In this document: piece by piece, positions 24,447 through 32,323 of the stretch | Numbering within the stretch: the stretch's first letter is position 1 | How the letters are laid out: every line of letters begins with the position of its first letter | From: Saccharicrinis sp963665705 | GTDB lineage: Bacteria > Bacteroidota > Bacteroidia > Bacteroidales > Marinilabiliaceae | Assembly (NCBI GenBank): GCA_963665705.1 | Contig: OY762448.1 | Location: forward strand, 310,001-374,000 | Direction of reading: 5' to 3' | DNA length: 64,000 nucleotides | Position numbers and translations under genes: made by a program | The notes under the pieces: generated by a model | Seen by the model: only the letters and a program-made list of their open reading frames with translations | The model's database searches: none | What the model was told of the DNA's origin: nothing

Positions 24447-26681
24447 ATGGCTAACGAGAAATATACTCTGTTTTGTTTGTTTGTGTTTTGTATCTGCATT
24501 CCATTCACTCTTACAGCTAGGGAAAGCTCATTTAATAATCCGTTTTCTTTTGTACAGGTAAATAATATTACAAACACTGTTAAACAACTTAAAAATGAAA
24601 GTGGATTTAAAGATGCCCTTATTTTATTAATTAAAGAGAAAGAAACAAACGGGAATAAAAAGGAACTTTTTTCCATTTACTCTCAAGGAGGAATGCTTTT
24701 ATTTAAATATGGAGAGATAAATATTGCATTTGATATTTTAGAGAAAGCAATTAAGCTTTCTAATCAAATCAAAGTTTCTAATCTACAAATTGGACAACTA
24801 TATTATATTATATCTAAGATTCAAATTAAAAAGGGGGCTTATAAAGAGGCTCAGTATTCCTTGAACAAAAGTGTTGACTATGTTAGAAAAGTTAAGGAGG
24901 ATAAATTCTTATCTAATATATTAATAGAACAAGGAATTCTTAATTCTGAAGTAAAGAATTATTCAAGTGCAGTTAAGTTATTTTCAAAAGCAATTAGACT
25001 GGCAAAAAAGAATAACGATACTACTAATGTAGCAAAGGGTTATTATTATAGTGGTCTTACGCTGGAAAAGAAAGGGGATTATGACCAGGCATTAGAAGCT
25101 TTAATATTGGCACAACAAGAATATGCAAAAGAGAGTGATCAAAGTGGAGTTTGTGCTTCGATTGTTACTACAGCCGATATCTTTTATAATTTAAATGATG
25201 TAAATCAATCGCTAACGCTATATTTTAAGGCCTTAGATAATTGCAATAATTCTGATACATGCGAATATATTGAGAATTGCTATTTGAAAATAGGTGAGAT
25301 TTATATGGGTAAAGATCAAGTGGAAGAGGCCTTTGATTATTTGAATAGATATGAATCTCTTAATAAAAGTAGGAAAGATACATTAGGCATTATAAAAGGA
25401 AAAATAGCTTTTGGAGAATATTATGCACTGTTAAATGACTATTCTAAGGCAATTATAATTTTACATGAAGCATTGGATTTAATAGATAAGAAACCCGATG
25501 TATCTATAGAAGGTGATTTGCTTATTGTATTAGCTAAAGTATATGTAAAAACAAGAGATTTGTTTCAGGCTAAATCTTATGCACAAAGGGGATTAATAAT
25601 CGCTTCCACTTTAGATGAGAAACAATTAAAAGCTGATAGTTATAATGTATTCTCTGAAATCTATGAATTAAAAGGTGATTATCGTTCGGCTTATTTTTAT
25701 AAGAATAAGTATGAACAGATTAAAGACTCTATTTTGAATAAAGAAACTTTACTAGCCTTAAGAAAGCTTTCTGGTTTAAAGGAAGATAGTAATGATAAAA
25801 AGGTGATAGAAGAACTGGAACAAGAAAATATTTCATTAAATAATTATTGGCTAAAGGAAAAAAATAAAAGATATTTATTATTAATAACAACTTTATTGCT
25901 CTTTCTTTTTACTATAATATTATTTGCTCTTTTTAGAGCAAAGGCAAAGGTGGAAAAGAAATTAAAATTAAAAAATCAGGAATTAGAGAAACTGAATGCA
26001 ACAAAAGATAAATTCTTTTCAATAATAGCACATGATTTAAAAAGTCCTTTTAATTCTTTGATGGGATTTTCAGAGATGTTATCCTTGCATGCCGAATCCA
26101 AAAGTTATGCAGATATTATTGAGTATAGTGGTATTATTCATAATTCTACACGAAAATTATTTTCTTTAGTAGATACTTTGCTTCAGTGGTCACGAACTCA
26201 GTTAGGTACAACGGAATATAAACCGGAGCGTTTAGAAGTGGGCATTGTTTCCAGTAATATTGTATCAATTTTAAAAATTAATGCAGAAGAAAAGGATATT
26301 GTAATTTCGGTTGATATAGATAATCATTTAATTGGATGGGCAGACAAAGATTTATACAGTGCAGTATTGCGAAATTTAATTAGTAATGCTATTAAATTTT
26401 CAAGGGTGGGTAGTGTAATTACAGTTACTGCAAAAACAAAAAAACAATTTATTGAGATATCTGTTTCAGATACAGGTGTTGGAATGACAAAAGAAAATTT
26501 ATCGAAGATATTTAATGTAGATAAAAATGTGTCCACTAAAGGTACCTTTAATGAAAAGGGTACAGGATTAGGACTTGTGCTGTGTAAAGAGTTTGTTGAA
26601 ATTAACAGAGGTTCAATATGGGCAGAAAGTAAACTGGAAAAGGGAAGTACATTTAAATTTACTTTACCTTTGGTGAAATAA
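24447..26681 (+). CDS. TPR-containing membrane histidine kinase
   Basis: A 744 aa sensor kinase. A signal peptide (ending near LTARE) precedes a long alpha-helical TPR array (~60-420; repeats such as AKGYYYSGLTLEKKGDYDQALEAL). One transmembrane helix (~476-498) follows, then a coiled linker, HisKA with His near 527 (SIIAHDLKSPFNSL), and HATPase_c (~628-744; NLISNAIKFS, GTGLGLVLCKEF). The TPR part should face the periplasm. No receiver or DNA-binding domain is fused and no response regulator is adjacent. It diverges from nifH across the 430 bp control region, so a link to nif control is possible but unproven. xseB follows within 16 bp. Confidence 0.9.
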   Translation: MANEKYTLFCLFVFCICIPFTLTARESSFNNPFSFVQVNNITNTVKQLKNESGFKDALILLIKEKETNGNKKELFSIYSQGGMLLFKYGEINIAFDILEKAIKLSNQIKVSNLQIGQLYYIISKIQIKKGAYKEAQYSLNKSVDYVRKVKEDKFLSNILIEQGILNSEVKNYSSAVKLFSKAIRLAKKNNDTTNVAKGYYYSGLTLEKKGDYDQALEALILAQQEYAKESDQSGVCASIVTTADIFYNLNDVNQSLTLYFKALDNCNNSDTCEYIENCYLKIGEIYMGKDQVEEAFDYLNRYESLNKSRKDTLGIIKGKIAFGEYYALLNDYSKAIIILHEALDLIDKKPDVSIEGDLLIVLAKVYVKTRDLFQAKSYAQRGLIIASTLDEKQLKADSYNVFSEIYELKGDYRSAYFYKNKYEQIKDSILNKETLLALRKLSGLKEDSNDKKVIEELEQENISLNNYWLKEKNKRYLLLITTLLLFLFTIILFALFRAKAKVEKKLKLKNQELEKLNATKDKFFSIIAHDLKSPFNSLMGFSEMLSLHAESKSYADIIEYSGIIHNSTRKLFSLVDTLLQWSRTQLGTTEYKPERLEVGIVSSNIVSILKINAEEKDIVISVDIDNHLIGWADKDLYSAVLRNLISNAIKFSRVGSVITVTAKTKKQFIEISVSDTGVGMTKENLSKIFNVDKNVSTKGTFNEKGTGLGLVLCKEFVEINRGSIWAESKLEKGSTFKFTLPLVK

Positions 26682-26697
26682 TTTATCAGAATAAAAG

Positions 26698-26898
26698 ATG
26701 ACAAAAAAGAAAATAGGATACGTTGAAGCTATTGAAGAGATAGAAGATATTTTAGCAAAAATTGAGGGTGATGAATTAGACGTAGATGAACTTTCAGAAA
26801 AAGTAAAAAGAGTTTCTGTTTTATTAAAGTTATGTAAAGAAAAATTGCATAAAACAGAAACAGAGGTGGAAAATATATTAAAAGAAATAGAGGATTAA
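26698..26898 (+). CDS. xseB: Exodeoxyribonuclease VII small subunit XseB
   Basis: A 66 aa all-helical small subunit of exonuclease VII, the ATP-independent single-strand DNA exonuclease. The YVEAIEEIEDILAKIE start and the following DVDELSEKVKRVSVLLKLCKEKL segment match the XseB family well, including length. The large subunit xseA is far away in this window (40513-41880), so the two subunits are not in one operon. Its last four bases overlap the end of the convergent thiE gene. Confidence 0.88.
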   Translation: MTKKKIGYVEAIEEIEDILAKIEGDELDVDELSEKVKRVSVLLKLCKEKLHKTETEVENILKEIED

Positions 26899-27563
26899 TG
26901 GTATCTTTTTCCAAAAAAATTAGATTGAGCTTGACCGATTTCTTGCAATAGATCAATGGTTACTAAGCCTGTATTTTCGCTTTGAGCTATATATGAAGAT
27001 AGAGCTACGCCATAAATTCCTGTATTGAATAAGGGTAAAATGTCTTCAGGAATAATTCCTCCGATGGCTATTATAGGTAATTTGATATTATTTTTACTAC
27101 ACTTATTAATCATTGATTTATATCCATCAATACCTAATACCGGACTTAAATTTTCTTTTGTTTGAGTGAATTTAAAAGGTCCTAAACCAATGTAATCAGC
27201 TCCTTCTGAATGATGCTTTTGTATCTGATCAAAGGTGTTTGCTGTGGCTCCAATAATTTTTTCAGCTCCAAGGATATTTCTTGCCTCTGCAATAGATAAA
27301 TCATTTAATCCAAGGTGAACACCATCAGCACCTATTTCATAGGCAATATCTGTATAGTCATTTATGATGAAAGTGGCATTATATTGTATGCATATTGATT
27401 GGCATCTTTTAGCTATGGATTTTATTTCATTTTTATCCATATTCTTGAGTCGAAGTTGAACCCAATCACCTCCTCCAGCACAATACTCCATTACTTGTTT
27501 TTCAATACTGATTTCGCTATTTTGATAAGTAACGAAATGTAAGCGGCTAATATATTTGTTCAT
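26895..27563 (-). CDS. thiE: Thiamine-phosphate synthase ThiE
   Basis: A 222 aa TIM-barrel enzyme joining HMP-diphosphate and thiazole phosphate to give thiamine phosphate. Visible motifs are WVQLRLKN (pyrophosphate-binding Arg/Lys), INDYTDIAYEIGADGVHLG, YIGLGPFKFTQTK and IAIGGIIPEDI, all canonical for ThiE. It is followed on the minus strand only by the 4 bp overlap with xseB. A ThiE/TenI paralogue lies 65 bp upstream, and no other thi genes or TPP riboswitch are visible, so the rest of the pathway must be elsewhere. Confidence 0.92.
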   Translation of the reverse strand: MNKYISRLHFVTYQNSEISIEKQVMEYCAGGGDWVQLRLKNMDKNEIKSIAKRCQSICIQYNATFIINDYTDIAYEIGADGVHLGLNDLSIAEARNILGAEKIIGATANTFDQIQKHHSEGADYIGLGPFKFTQTKENLSPVLGIDGYKSMINKCSKNNIKLPIIAIGGIIPEDILPLFNTGIYGVALSSYIAQSENTGLVTIDLLQEIGQAQSNFFGKRYH

Positions 27564-27628
27564 GAGTTTTATACTTTTATTATTAGTTGGCGATGCTTTC
27601 TGGTATTATTTTGCAAGTTTATTAAATA

Positions 27629-28246
27629 TCACTGAATAGCAGTATTTAAATTTTTAAAAAAATGAGGTATTTTATTTACATCTATATTTTCAGTACAATA
27701 ATTCCAAAAACCACCTAAAATTGCAGCTCCGTAGAATCCTGTTTGATAAACATCATTAATATTTTTATGATTAATGCCACTTAAAGCAACCAATTTTTTT
27801 AACGGATTTTTTTCAATGAAAGTTTGTATATCTTCCATTTTAAATGAGTTTCCTCCATATCCTTGTTTAGAAGTGCTTTGAAAAATAGGGCTTAAAAAGT
27901 AGTAGTTAAAAGATGAAGGTAGTTGATCAATTTCTTCTAAGCTATGGGATGAAATACTTTTTGAAAAATCATGCGAATTAAATTCATTGATTAAGTGTTT
28001 GCTGTGTTTTGTAAAGTGAATTCCCTTTAGATTGTATTTGTTGATAAGTTCAAAATGATTATGTATTACAATTTTACCATGATTGTCTGTAGTGATTTCA
28101 TCTAATAACTCCCTTAATTCATTTATAGTATAATCAGGTTTTCTTAAATGTATTGTAGCTAAGTCGTTGTCTAAGATGTAATTGATGATTTTAGACTCGT
28201 TTAGATATGCCGTCGGTTGTGTAATTATTATATAATGCATGGTCAT
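27629..28246 (-). CDS. ThiE/TenI-family protein (thiamine-phosphate-synthase-like)
   Basis: A 205 aa TIM-barrel protein of the ThiE/TenI superfamily. The N-terminus IIITQPTAYLNES and IHLRKPDYTINEL, a central KGIHFTKHSK, FLSPIFQSTSKQGYG, and VALSGINHKNI place it there, but several ThiE substrate-binding residues (for example the IND and GLGP motifs) are altered. TenI-like members of this fold often act as thiazole tautomerases or have lost synthase activity; which applies here is unknown. It lies 65 bp upstream of thiE on the same strand and likely shares its transcript. It starts just after the terminator of the thioredoxin pair. Confidence 0.75.
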   Translation of the reverse strand: MTMHYIIITQPTAYLNESKIINYILDNDLATIHLRKPDYTINELRELLDEITTDNHGKIVIHNHFELINKYNLKGIHFTKHSKHLINEFNSHDFSKSISSHSLEEIDQLPSSFNYYFLSPIFQSTSKQGYGGNSFKMEDIQTFIEKNPLKKLVALSGINHKNINDVYQTGFYGAAILGGFWNYCTENIDVNKIPHFFKNLNTAIQ

Positions 28247-28284
28247 AAAAAAGCTGCATAAAGATAAATCTTTTTATGCAGCTT
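28245..28284 (-). terminator. Intrinsic terminator after the thioredoxin genes
   Basis: AAGCTGCATAAA (28251-28262) and its exact complement (28273-28284) form a 12 bp stem with a 10 nt loop. On the minus strand the stem is followed by six T. It lies between the thioredoxin lipoprotein stop and the start of the ThiE/TenI-like gene. Confidence 0.85.
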
Positions 28285-28311
28285 CGCTTATTATAGTATT
28301 ATCTAGTAATT

Positions 28312-28779
28312 TTATTTTGATACATTAAGTACTTCTTGTATCATTTTTTCCATTTCTTCTTTAGGTCTAAAGCCCATAACAGCTTGAGGTTGTCCGTCAA
28401 CAGGAATGAAAACAATGGTTGGTAAACTTCTGATTCCAAAGATTCCGGCTAACTCCTTTTCCTTATCTGTATCAACTTTAAATATTTGTACTTTGCCATT
28501 GTACTCTTTCTGTATGTCTTTTAGTACAGGAGCAAGCATACGACATGGTCCGCACCAATCTGCATAAAAATCTAATATAGCAGGCGTAGTGCCTTCGTAC
28601 TTCCATTCTTTATTAGTTTCGTAATTGAACACTTTTTCCTTAAAGGTTTCTTTGTTCAAATATATAACCCCGCTGTCGTTCTTTTCGTTATCATTACCTT
28701 TCGCCTTGGCTTCACTTGAGCAAGATATGCCAGTCAGAAAAAAGAATGATAGCATTATTGAAATCAGAAAATTTTTCAT
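28312..28779 (-). CDS. Thioredoxin-fold lipoprotein
   Basis: A 155 aa thioredoxin with a lipoprotein signal (FFFLTGISCSS), so it should sit on the periplasmic face of a membrane. The active site is YADWCGPCRML with a conserved cis-Pro in IRSLPTIVFI. Its body closely parallels the cytoplasmic thioredoxin encoded 12 bp upstream (shared TFKEKVFNYETNKEW / SFKSKVFDFEANKEW), which suggests a tandem duplication where one copy gained an export signal. A likely role is periplasmic thiol reduction or cytochrome c maturation; the partner is unknown. An intrinsic terminator follows at 28245-28284. Confidence 0.9.
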   Translation of the reverse strand: MKNFLISIMLSFFFLTGISCSSEAKAKGNDNEKNDSGVIYLNKETFKEKVFNYETNKEWKYEGTTPAILDFYADWCGPCRMLAPVLKDIQKEYNGKVQIFKVDTDKEKELAGIFGIRSLPTIVFIPVDGQPQAVMGFRPKEEMEKMIQEVLNVSK

Positions 28780-28791
28780 TTCATTTTTGTT

Positions 28792-29154
28792 TTAATCCAA
28801 ACTAACCTTTAAAACATCTTTAAATGCCTTATGAAAAGTTTCTTTAGGCAAAGCTCCTTGAGCCATCTGAGGTTGACCATCACTAGGAATAAATAATAAG
28901 GATGGAATACTTTGAATACCAAACATACCTGCTAATTCTTTTTCAGCTTCCGTGTCAACTTTATATATATCTATTTTTCCATCATATTCTTTAGATAGTT
29001 CTTCTAAAACCGGAGCTACAGCTTTACAAGGGCCACACCAGTCTGCATAAAAGTCGATTACACAAGGTTTTTCTCCAATGAAATTCCACTCTTTATTCGC
29101 TTCAAAATCAAATACTTTACTCTTAAAAGATTCTTTTGTTAAGTGTTCTAACAT
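28792..29154 (-). CDS. Cytoplasmic thioredoxin
   Basis: A 120 aa thioredoxin without a signal sequence. The redox motif is YADWCGPCKAV, with cis-Pro in IQSIPSLLFI and the usual buried Asp (VIDFYADW). It has a ~20 residue N-terminal extension before the canonical fold, shared with its lipoprotein neighbour. It should reduce cytoplasmic disulfides through a thioredoxin reductase not in view. It is first in a two-gene minus-strand operon. Confidence 0.9.
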   Translation of the reverse strand: MLEHLTKESFKSKVFDFEANKEWNFIGEKPCVIDFYADWCGPCKAVAPVLEELSKEYDGKIDIYKVDTEAEKELAGMFGIQSIPSLLFIPSDGQPQMAQGALPKETFHKAFKDVLKVSLD

Positions 29155-29286
29155 GATTATATTTTTTAATTTATACTCAATTTTAAATTCACATACAAAT
29201 ATATGTAAAAATGTCGATATATCAATATCAAAATATGTGCCACTTTGTATTTGGCCGATTTTCTATATTATCCAATAAATATATTG

Positions 29287-29294
29287 TAATTTTG
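29287..29294 (+). promoter_or_regulatory. Probable Bacteroidota-type -7 element for cca
   Basis: TAATTTTG matches the TAnnTTTG -7 consensus of the Bacteroidota major sigma factor, 18 bp before the cca ATG, giving a short leader. The -33 element is not clear. Confidence 0.5.
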
Positions 29295-29312
29295 TCAGCC
29301 TAAATAATAAAC

Positions 29313-30737
29313 ATGGCAGAAATTAATATAAATAAAATATTTGACGCAACTGTTTTTAAAGCTGTTAGAGATGTAGTTGATTTTGAAGGGATAGAAGCAT
29401 ATGTTATTGGAGGTTTTGTTAGAGACCTGATGTTGGGAGAGCCGTCAAAGGATATAGACATTGTTGTTAGAGGGAGTGGGATTGAAGTTGCAGAAAAAGT
29501 TGCAGCTAAGCTTGGTAATATTAAAGTATCGGTTTTTAAGAATTTTGGAACTGCAATGTTCAAGTTTCGTGATGAGGAAGTTGAATTTGTAGGTGCCAGA
29601 AAAGAATCATATCAACGTAATTCAAGAAAACCTATAGTTGAAGATGGAACTATAGAGGATGATCAAAATAGAAGGGATTTTACTATTAATGCTTTGGCAA
29701 TTAGCCTTAATAAAGACTCATTAGGCCAGTTGGTTGATCCTTTTAATGGAGAAGAAGATTTAAATAATGGTATAATAAGAACACCTTTAGATCCGGATGT
29801 TACATTTTCAGATGATCCGCTTAGGATGTTGCGGGCAATCAGGTTTGCTACAAGGTTTAATTTCAGGATTGATGACAACACATTTGAAGGAATAAAAAAG
29901 AATAAAGATCGTATTAAAATTGTATCAAGTGAACGTATTGTTGATGAGCTAAATAAAATGATGATGGCTGATCGTCCATCTGTGGGTTTTAAGTTGCTTG
30001 AAATAACTGGTTTGCTAAAAATCATTTTGCCCGAATTGCAGGACATGAAGGGTGTTGAAGAAAAAGGAGGAAGAAGACATAAGGATAATTTTTATCACAC
30101 ATTAGCTGTGTTAGATAGAATAGTTCCAAATACGGATGATGTTTGGCTGAGGTGGTCTGCTATTTTTCATGATATAGCAAAACCGGTAACTAAGCGTTAT
30201 GATGATAAATTAGGATGGACTTTTCATGCTCATAATCATATTGGTCAGAAAATGATTCCTAGGATTTTTAAGCGGATGAAATTTCCAATGAATGATAAAA
30301 TGAAGTTTGTTCAGAAGATGGTTTATCTGCATATGCGTCCTATTGTTTTATCTGAAGATATTGTAACAGATTCTGCTGTTCGAAGACTACTTTTTGATGC
30401 AGGGGATGATATTGATTCTTTGATGACACTATGTGAAGCTGATATAACCTCAAAAAATGAGGAAAAAGTGAAGCGATTTATGAAAAACTTTCGAGTTGTT
30501 CGTACAAAGCTAAAAGAAATAGAAGAAAAAGATCGTATTAGAAATTTCCAGCCACCTGTTTCTGGTGAGGATATTATGGATGCATTTGGTATTGGGCCTT
30601 GTAGAGAGATTGGTGACATTAAAACTGCCATAAAGGATGCTATATTAGATGGAGAAATAGAGAATAATAAAGATCAGGCTTATGAATTGATGCTTAAGCT
30701 GGGTAAAGAAAAAGGTCTTAAGGTTAAGGGAGAATAA
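29313..30737 (+). CDS. cca: CCA tRNA nucleotidyltransferase with HD domain
   Basis: A 474 aa enzyme adding or repairing the 3' CCA end of tRNA. The class II nucleotidyltransferase head is seen as YVIGGFVRDLMLGEPSKDIDIVV (catalytic Asp pair), the RRDFTINALAI neck motif, and DDPLRMLRAIRFATRF. Residues ~240-350 form an HD phosphohydrolase domain (HDIAKP, with a metal-binding His near FHAHNHIG). The gene starts 42 bp before the SpoU methyltransferase on the same strand, so tRNA processing and modification genes are paired. Confidence 0.93.
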   Translation: MAEININKIFDATVFKAVRDVVDFEGIEAYVIGGFVRDLMLGEPSKDIDIVVRGSGIEVAEKVAAKLGNIKVSVFKNFGTAMFKFRDEEVEFVGARKESYQRNSRKPIVEDGTIEDDQNRRDFTINALAISLNKDSLGQLVDPFNGEEDLNNGIIRTPLDPDVTFSDDPLRMLRAIRFATRFNFRIDDNTFEGIKKNKDRIKIVSSERIVDELNKMMMADRPSVGFKLLEITGLLKIILPELQDMKGVEEKGGRRHKDNFYHTLAVLDRIVPNTDDVWLRWSAIFHDIAKPVTKRYDDKLGWTFHAHNHIGQKMIPRIFKRMKFPMNDKMKFVQKMVYLHMRPIVLSEDIVTDSAVRRLLFDAGDDIDSLMTLCEADITSKNEEKVKRFMKNFRVVRTKLKEIEEKDRIRNFQPPVSGEDIMDAFGIGPCREIGDIKTAIKDAILDGEIENNKDQAYELMLKLGKEKGLKVKGE

Positions 30738-30778
30738 CATTAGGGATTAAGAAGTAATAGAGTAAAGTAAAATATCGC

Positions 30779-31291
30779 ATGAGCAATAATAAAACTAAGT
30801 CTGGGACTTTGTTTGAAGCAAAGGAGTATGGAATCAATAGTCAGGGACCTATTATTGTTGCTTATCTTTTAAAATCTCCCGAGAATATGGGGCATGTCAT
30901 CCGGCTAGCTTCAAATTTTGGGTGTGCAAGAGTTATTTTTGTTGGAGATAAAAATGCTATAAGAGAAAGTAAAATCAAGAAGGTTGGAGGAGCTGCTACA
31001 GGACAAGTAGATTGGTGCTTTGTAGATGAAGATTCCTGGTTGAGTCAAATTTCAGAGGATTATCAGATAGTAGCAGTTGAAACATCAGAAAACTCAAAGT
31101 GTGTGGCAAATATTCATTTTCCTGAAAAAGTTGCCTTTGTATTAGGAAATGAAATTCATGGTTTATCTGATGAAACGGTGAATAAATGCCATATGGCTGT
31201 TCATATTCCTATGATAGGAAAGGTGAAGTCAATGAATGTTTCTCATGCTTGCGCTGTAGTGTTGTATGAGTGGGTTAAGCAATATCTATAG
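30779..31291 (+). CDS. SpoU/TrmH-family RNA 2'-O-methyltransferase
   Basis: A 170 aa SAM-dependent methyltransferase with the trefoil-knot SPOUT fold. The three family motifs are visible: SPENMGHVIRLASNFG (motif 1), VAFVLGNEIHGLS (motif 2) and VKSMNVSHACAVVLYEW (motif 3). No N-terminal L30e-like domain is present, so it resembles the short TrmH/TrmL-like forms. The modified nucleotide (tRNA or rRNA) cannot be told from the sequence. It follows cca at 41 bp and converges on the endonuclease/phosphatase-family gene. Confidence 0.9.
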   Translation: MSNNKTKSGTLFEAKEYGINSQGPIIVAYLLKSPENMGHVIRLASNFGCARVIFVGDKNAIRESKIKKVGGAATGQVDWCFVDEDSWLSQISEDYQIVAVETSENSKCVANIHFPEKVAFVLGNEIHGLSDETVNKCHMAVHIPMIGKVKSMNVSHACAVVLYEWVKQYL

Positions 31292-31297
31292 TAATAT

Positions 31298-32323
31298 TTA
31301 TTTTATTTGCACACATTGTAATGTAAGCCAAATTGGAAAGTGGTCACTGTATCCGTTGTTATATTTGTAACCAATATATGTTCTGAACGGTTTAGTTCCT
31401 GTATATTTATAATCTTCTTCCAATAAAAATTTAAAATCCAGTATGCTTTGATTTTCAGTTACAGTAACTATGTTATTGTTGCTTTTTATATTATTGGAGA
31501 TTAAAAACTGATCAAAAGTATTCCACTCAAATTGATGTTTTAATGTGCCCTGAGCCTTATTTATTTGAGTTGTATGAGTGGCTAAATTAACAAGGTTAGT
31601 TTTTTGAACGATATATTTCATACTTGAATCAGAAGGGTTGTCATTAAAATCACCCATGACAAGAATGTTTGCCATCTTGTCAGATTGGTAAATGTTTTGG
31701 ATGGTATCAGAAAGCGTTTTTGCTGCCTGAAGCCTTTTATCCTTCGTTTCCATTACACCTCCATATCTAGATGGAAAGTGACATACAAAGATATGTAAGG
31801 GAATGGATTCTTTATATAGACCAAAAGTATAAAGAATATCTCTGGTGGGTCTGTCTGTTTCTTTAAATTTTATTTTTATTGCTTTTGACTCAAGAGGAAC
31901 AAATTGGTTTGCTTTATATAATAATGCACAATCAATACCTCTATTATCATCTGATTCAAAATGAATAATATGGTACGCAAGGTTTGATAATCCAGTTTTG
32001 AAAATCAGATCTTTAAGAACCTTATGATTTTCGATTTCGCAAAGACCAATTATTGTTGGTGGATTGTATTTTCCGGATTCAAGTATAACATGCGATATAT
32101 GGTGGAGTTTTGTTTGGTATTTTTTATAGTTCCAATGTCTTAATCCATCAGGAAGAAATTCTTCATCTTGTTTAATTGAGTCATTGTAAGTATCAAATAG
32201 GTTTTCTACATTATAAAACATAATTCCAAACCTATCTGTGGGCAAATTGGTTTGACAAAGTGATGGAATGTAAATAATGGTAAGAAAAAGGATTAAGTAT
32301 AGGTTGGTTTTATTCATTTTCAA
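31298..32323 (-). CDS. Endonuclease/exonuclease/phosphatase-family secreted protein
   Basis: A 341 aa protein with a signal peptide (ending IPSLCQ). The EEP fold motifs are clear: IMFYNVENLFD, IIGLCEIEN (metal-binding Glu), FVCHFPSRYGG, LVMGDFNDNPSD (catalytic Asp/Asn) and YSDHFPIWLTL (catalytic His). Such proteins hydrolyse phosphodiesters in DNA, RNA, sphingolipids or phosphoinositides; the exported location suggests a nuclease or phosphatase for nutrient scavenging, but the substrate is unknown. Its start overlaps the end of the upstream beta-helix lipoprotein gene by 14 bp, so the two are translationally coupled. Confidence 0.85.
   Translation of the reverse strand: MKMNKTNLYLILFLTIIYIPSLCQTNLPTDRFGIMFYNVENLFDTYNDSIKQDEEFLPDGLRHWNYKKYQTKLHHISHVILESGKYNPPTIIGLCEIENHKVLKDLIFKTGLSNLAYHIIHFESDDNRGIDCALLYKANQFVPLESKAIKIKFKETDRPTRDILYTFGLYKESIPLHIFVCHFPSRYGGVMETKDKRLQAAKTLSDTIQNIYQSDKMANILVMGDFNDNPSDSSMKYIVQKTNLVNLATHTTQINKAQGTLKHQFEWNTFDQFLISNNIKSNNNIVTVTENQSILDFKFLLEEDYKYTGTKPFRTYIGYKYNNGYSDHFPIWLTLQCVQIK

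Noticed and set aside
26324..26704. 126-codon minus-strand frame over the end of the TPR kinase and the start of xseB
   Set aside because: A shadow of the HATPase coding sequence; no motif and no promoter.
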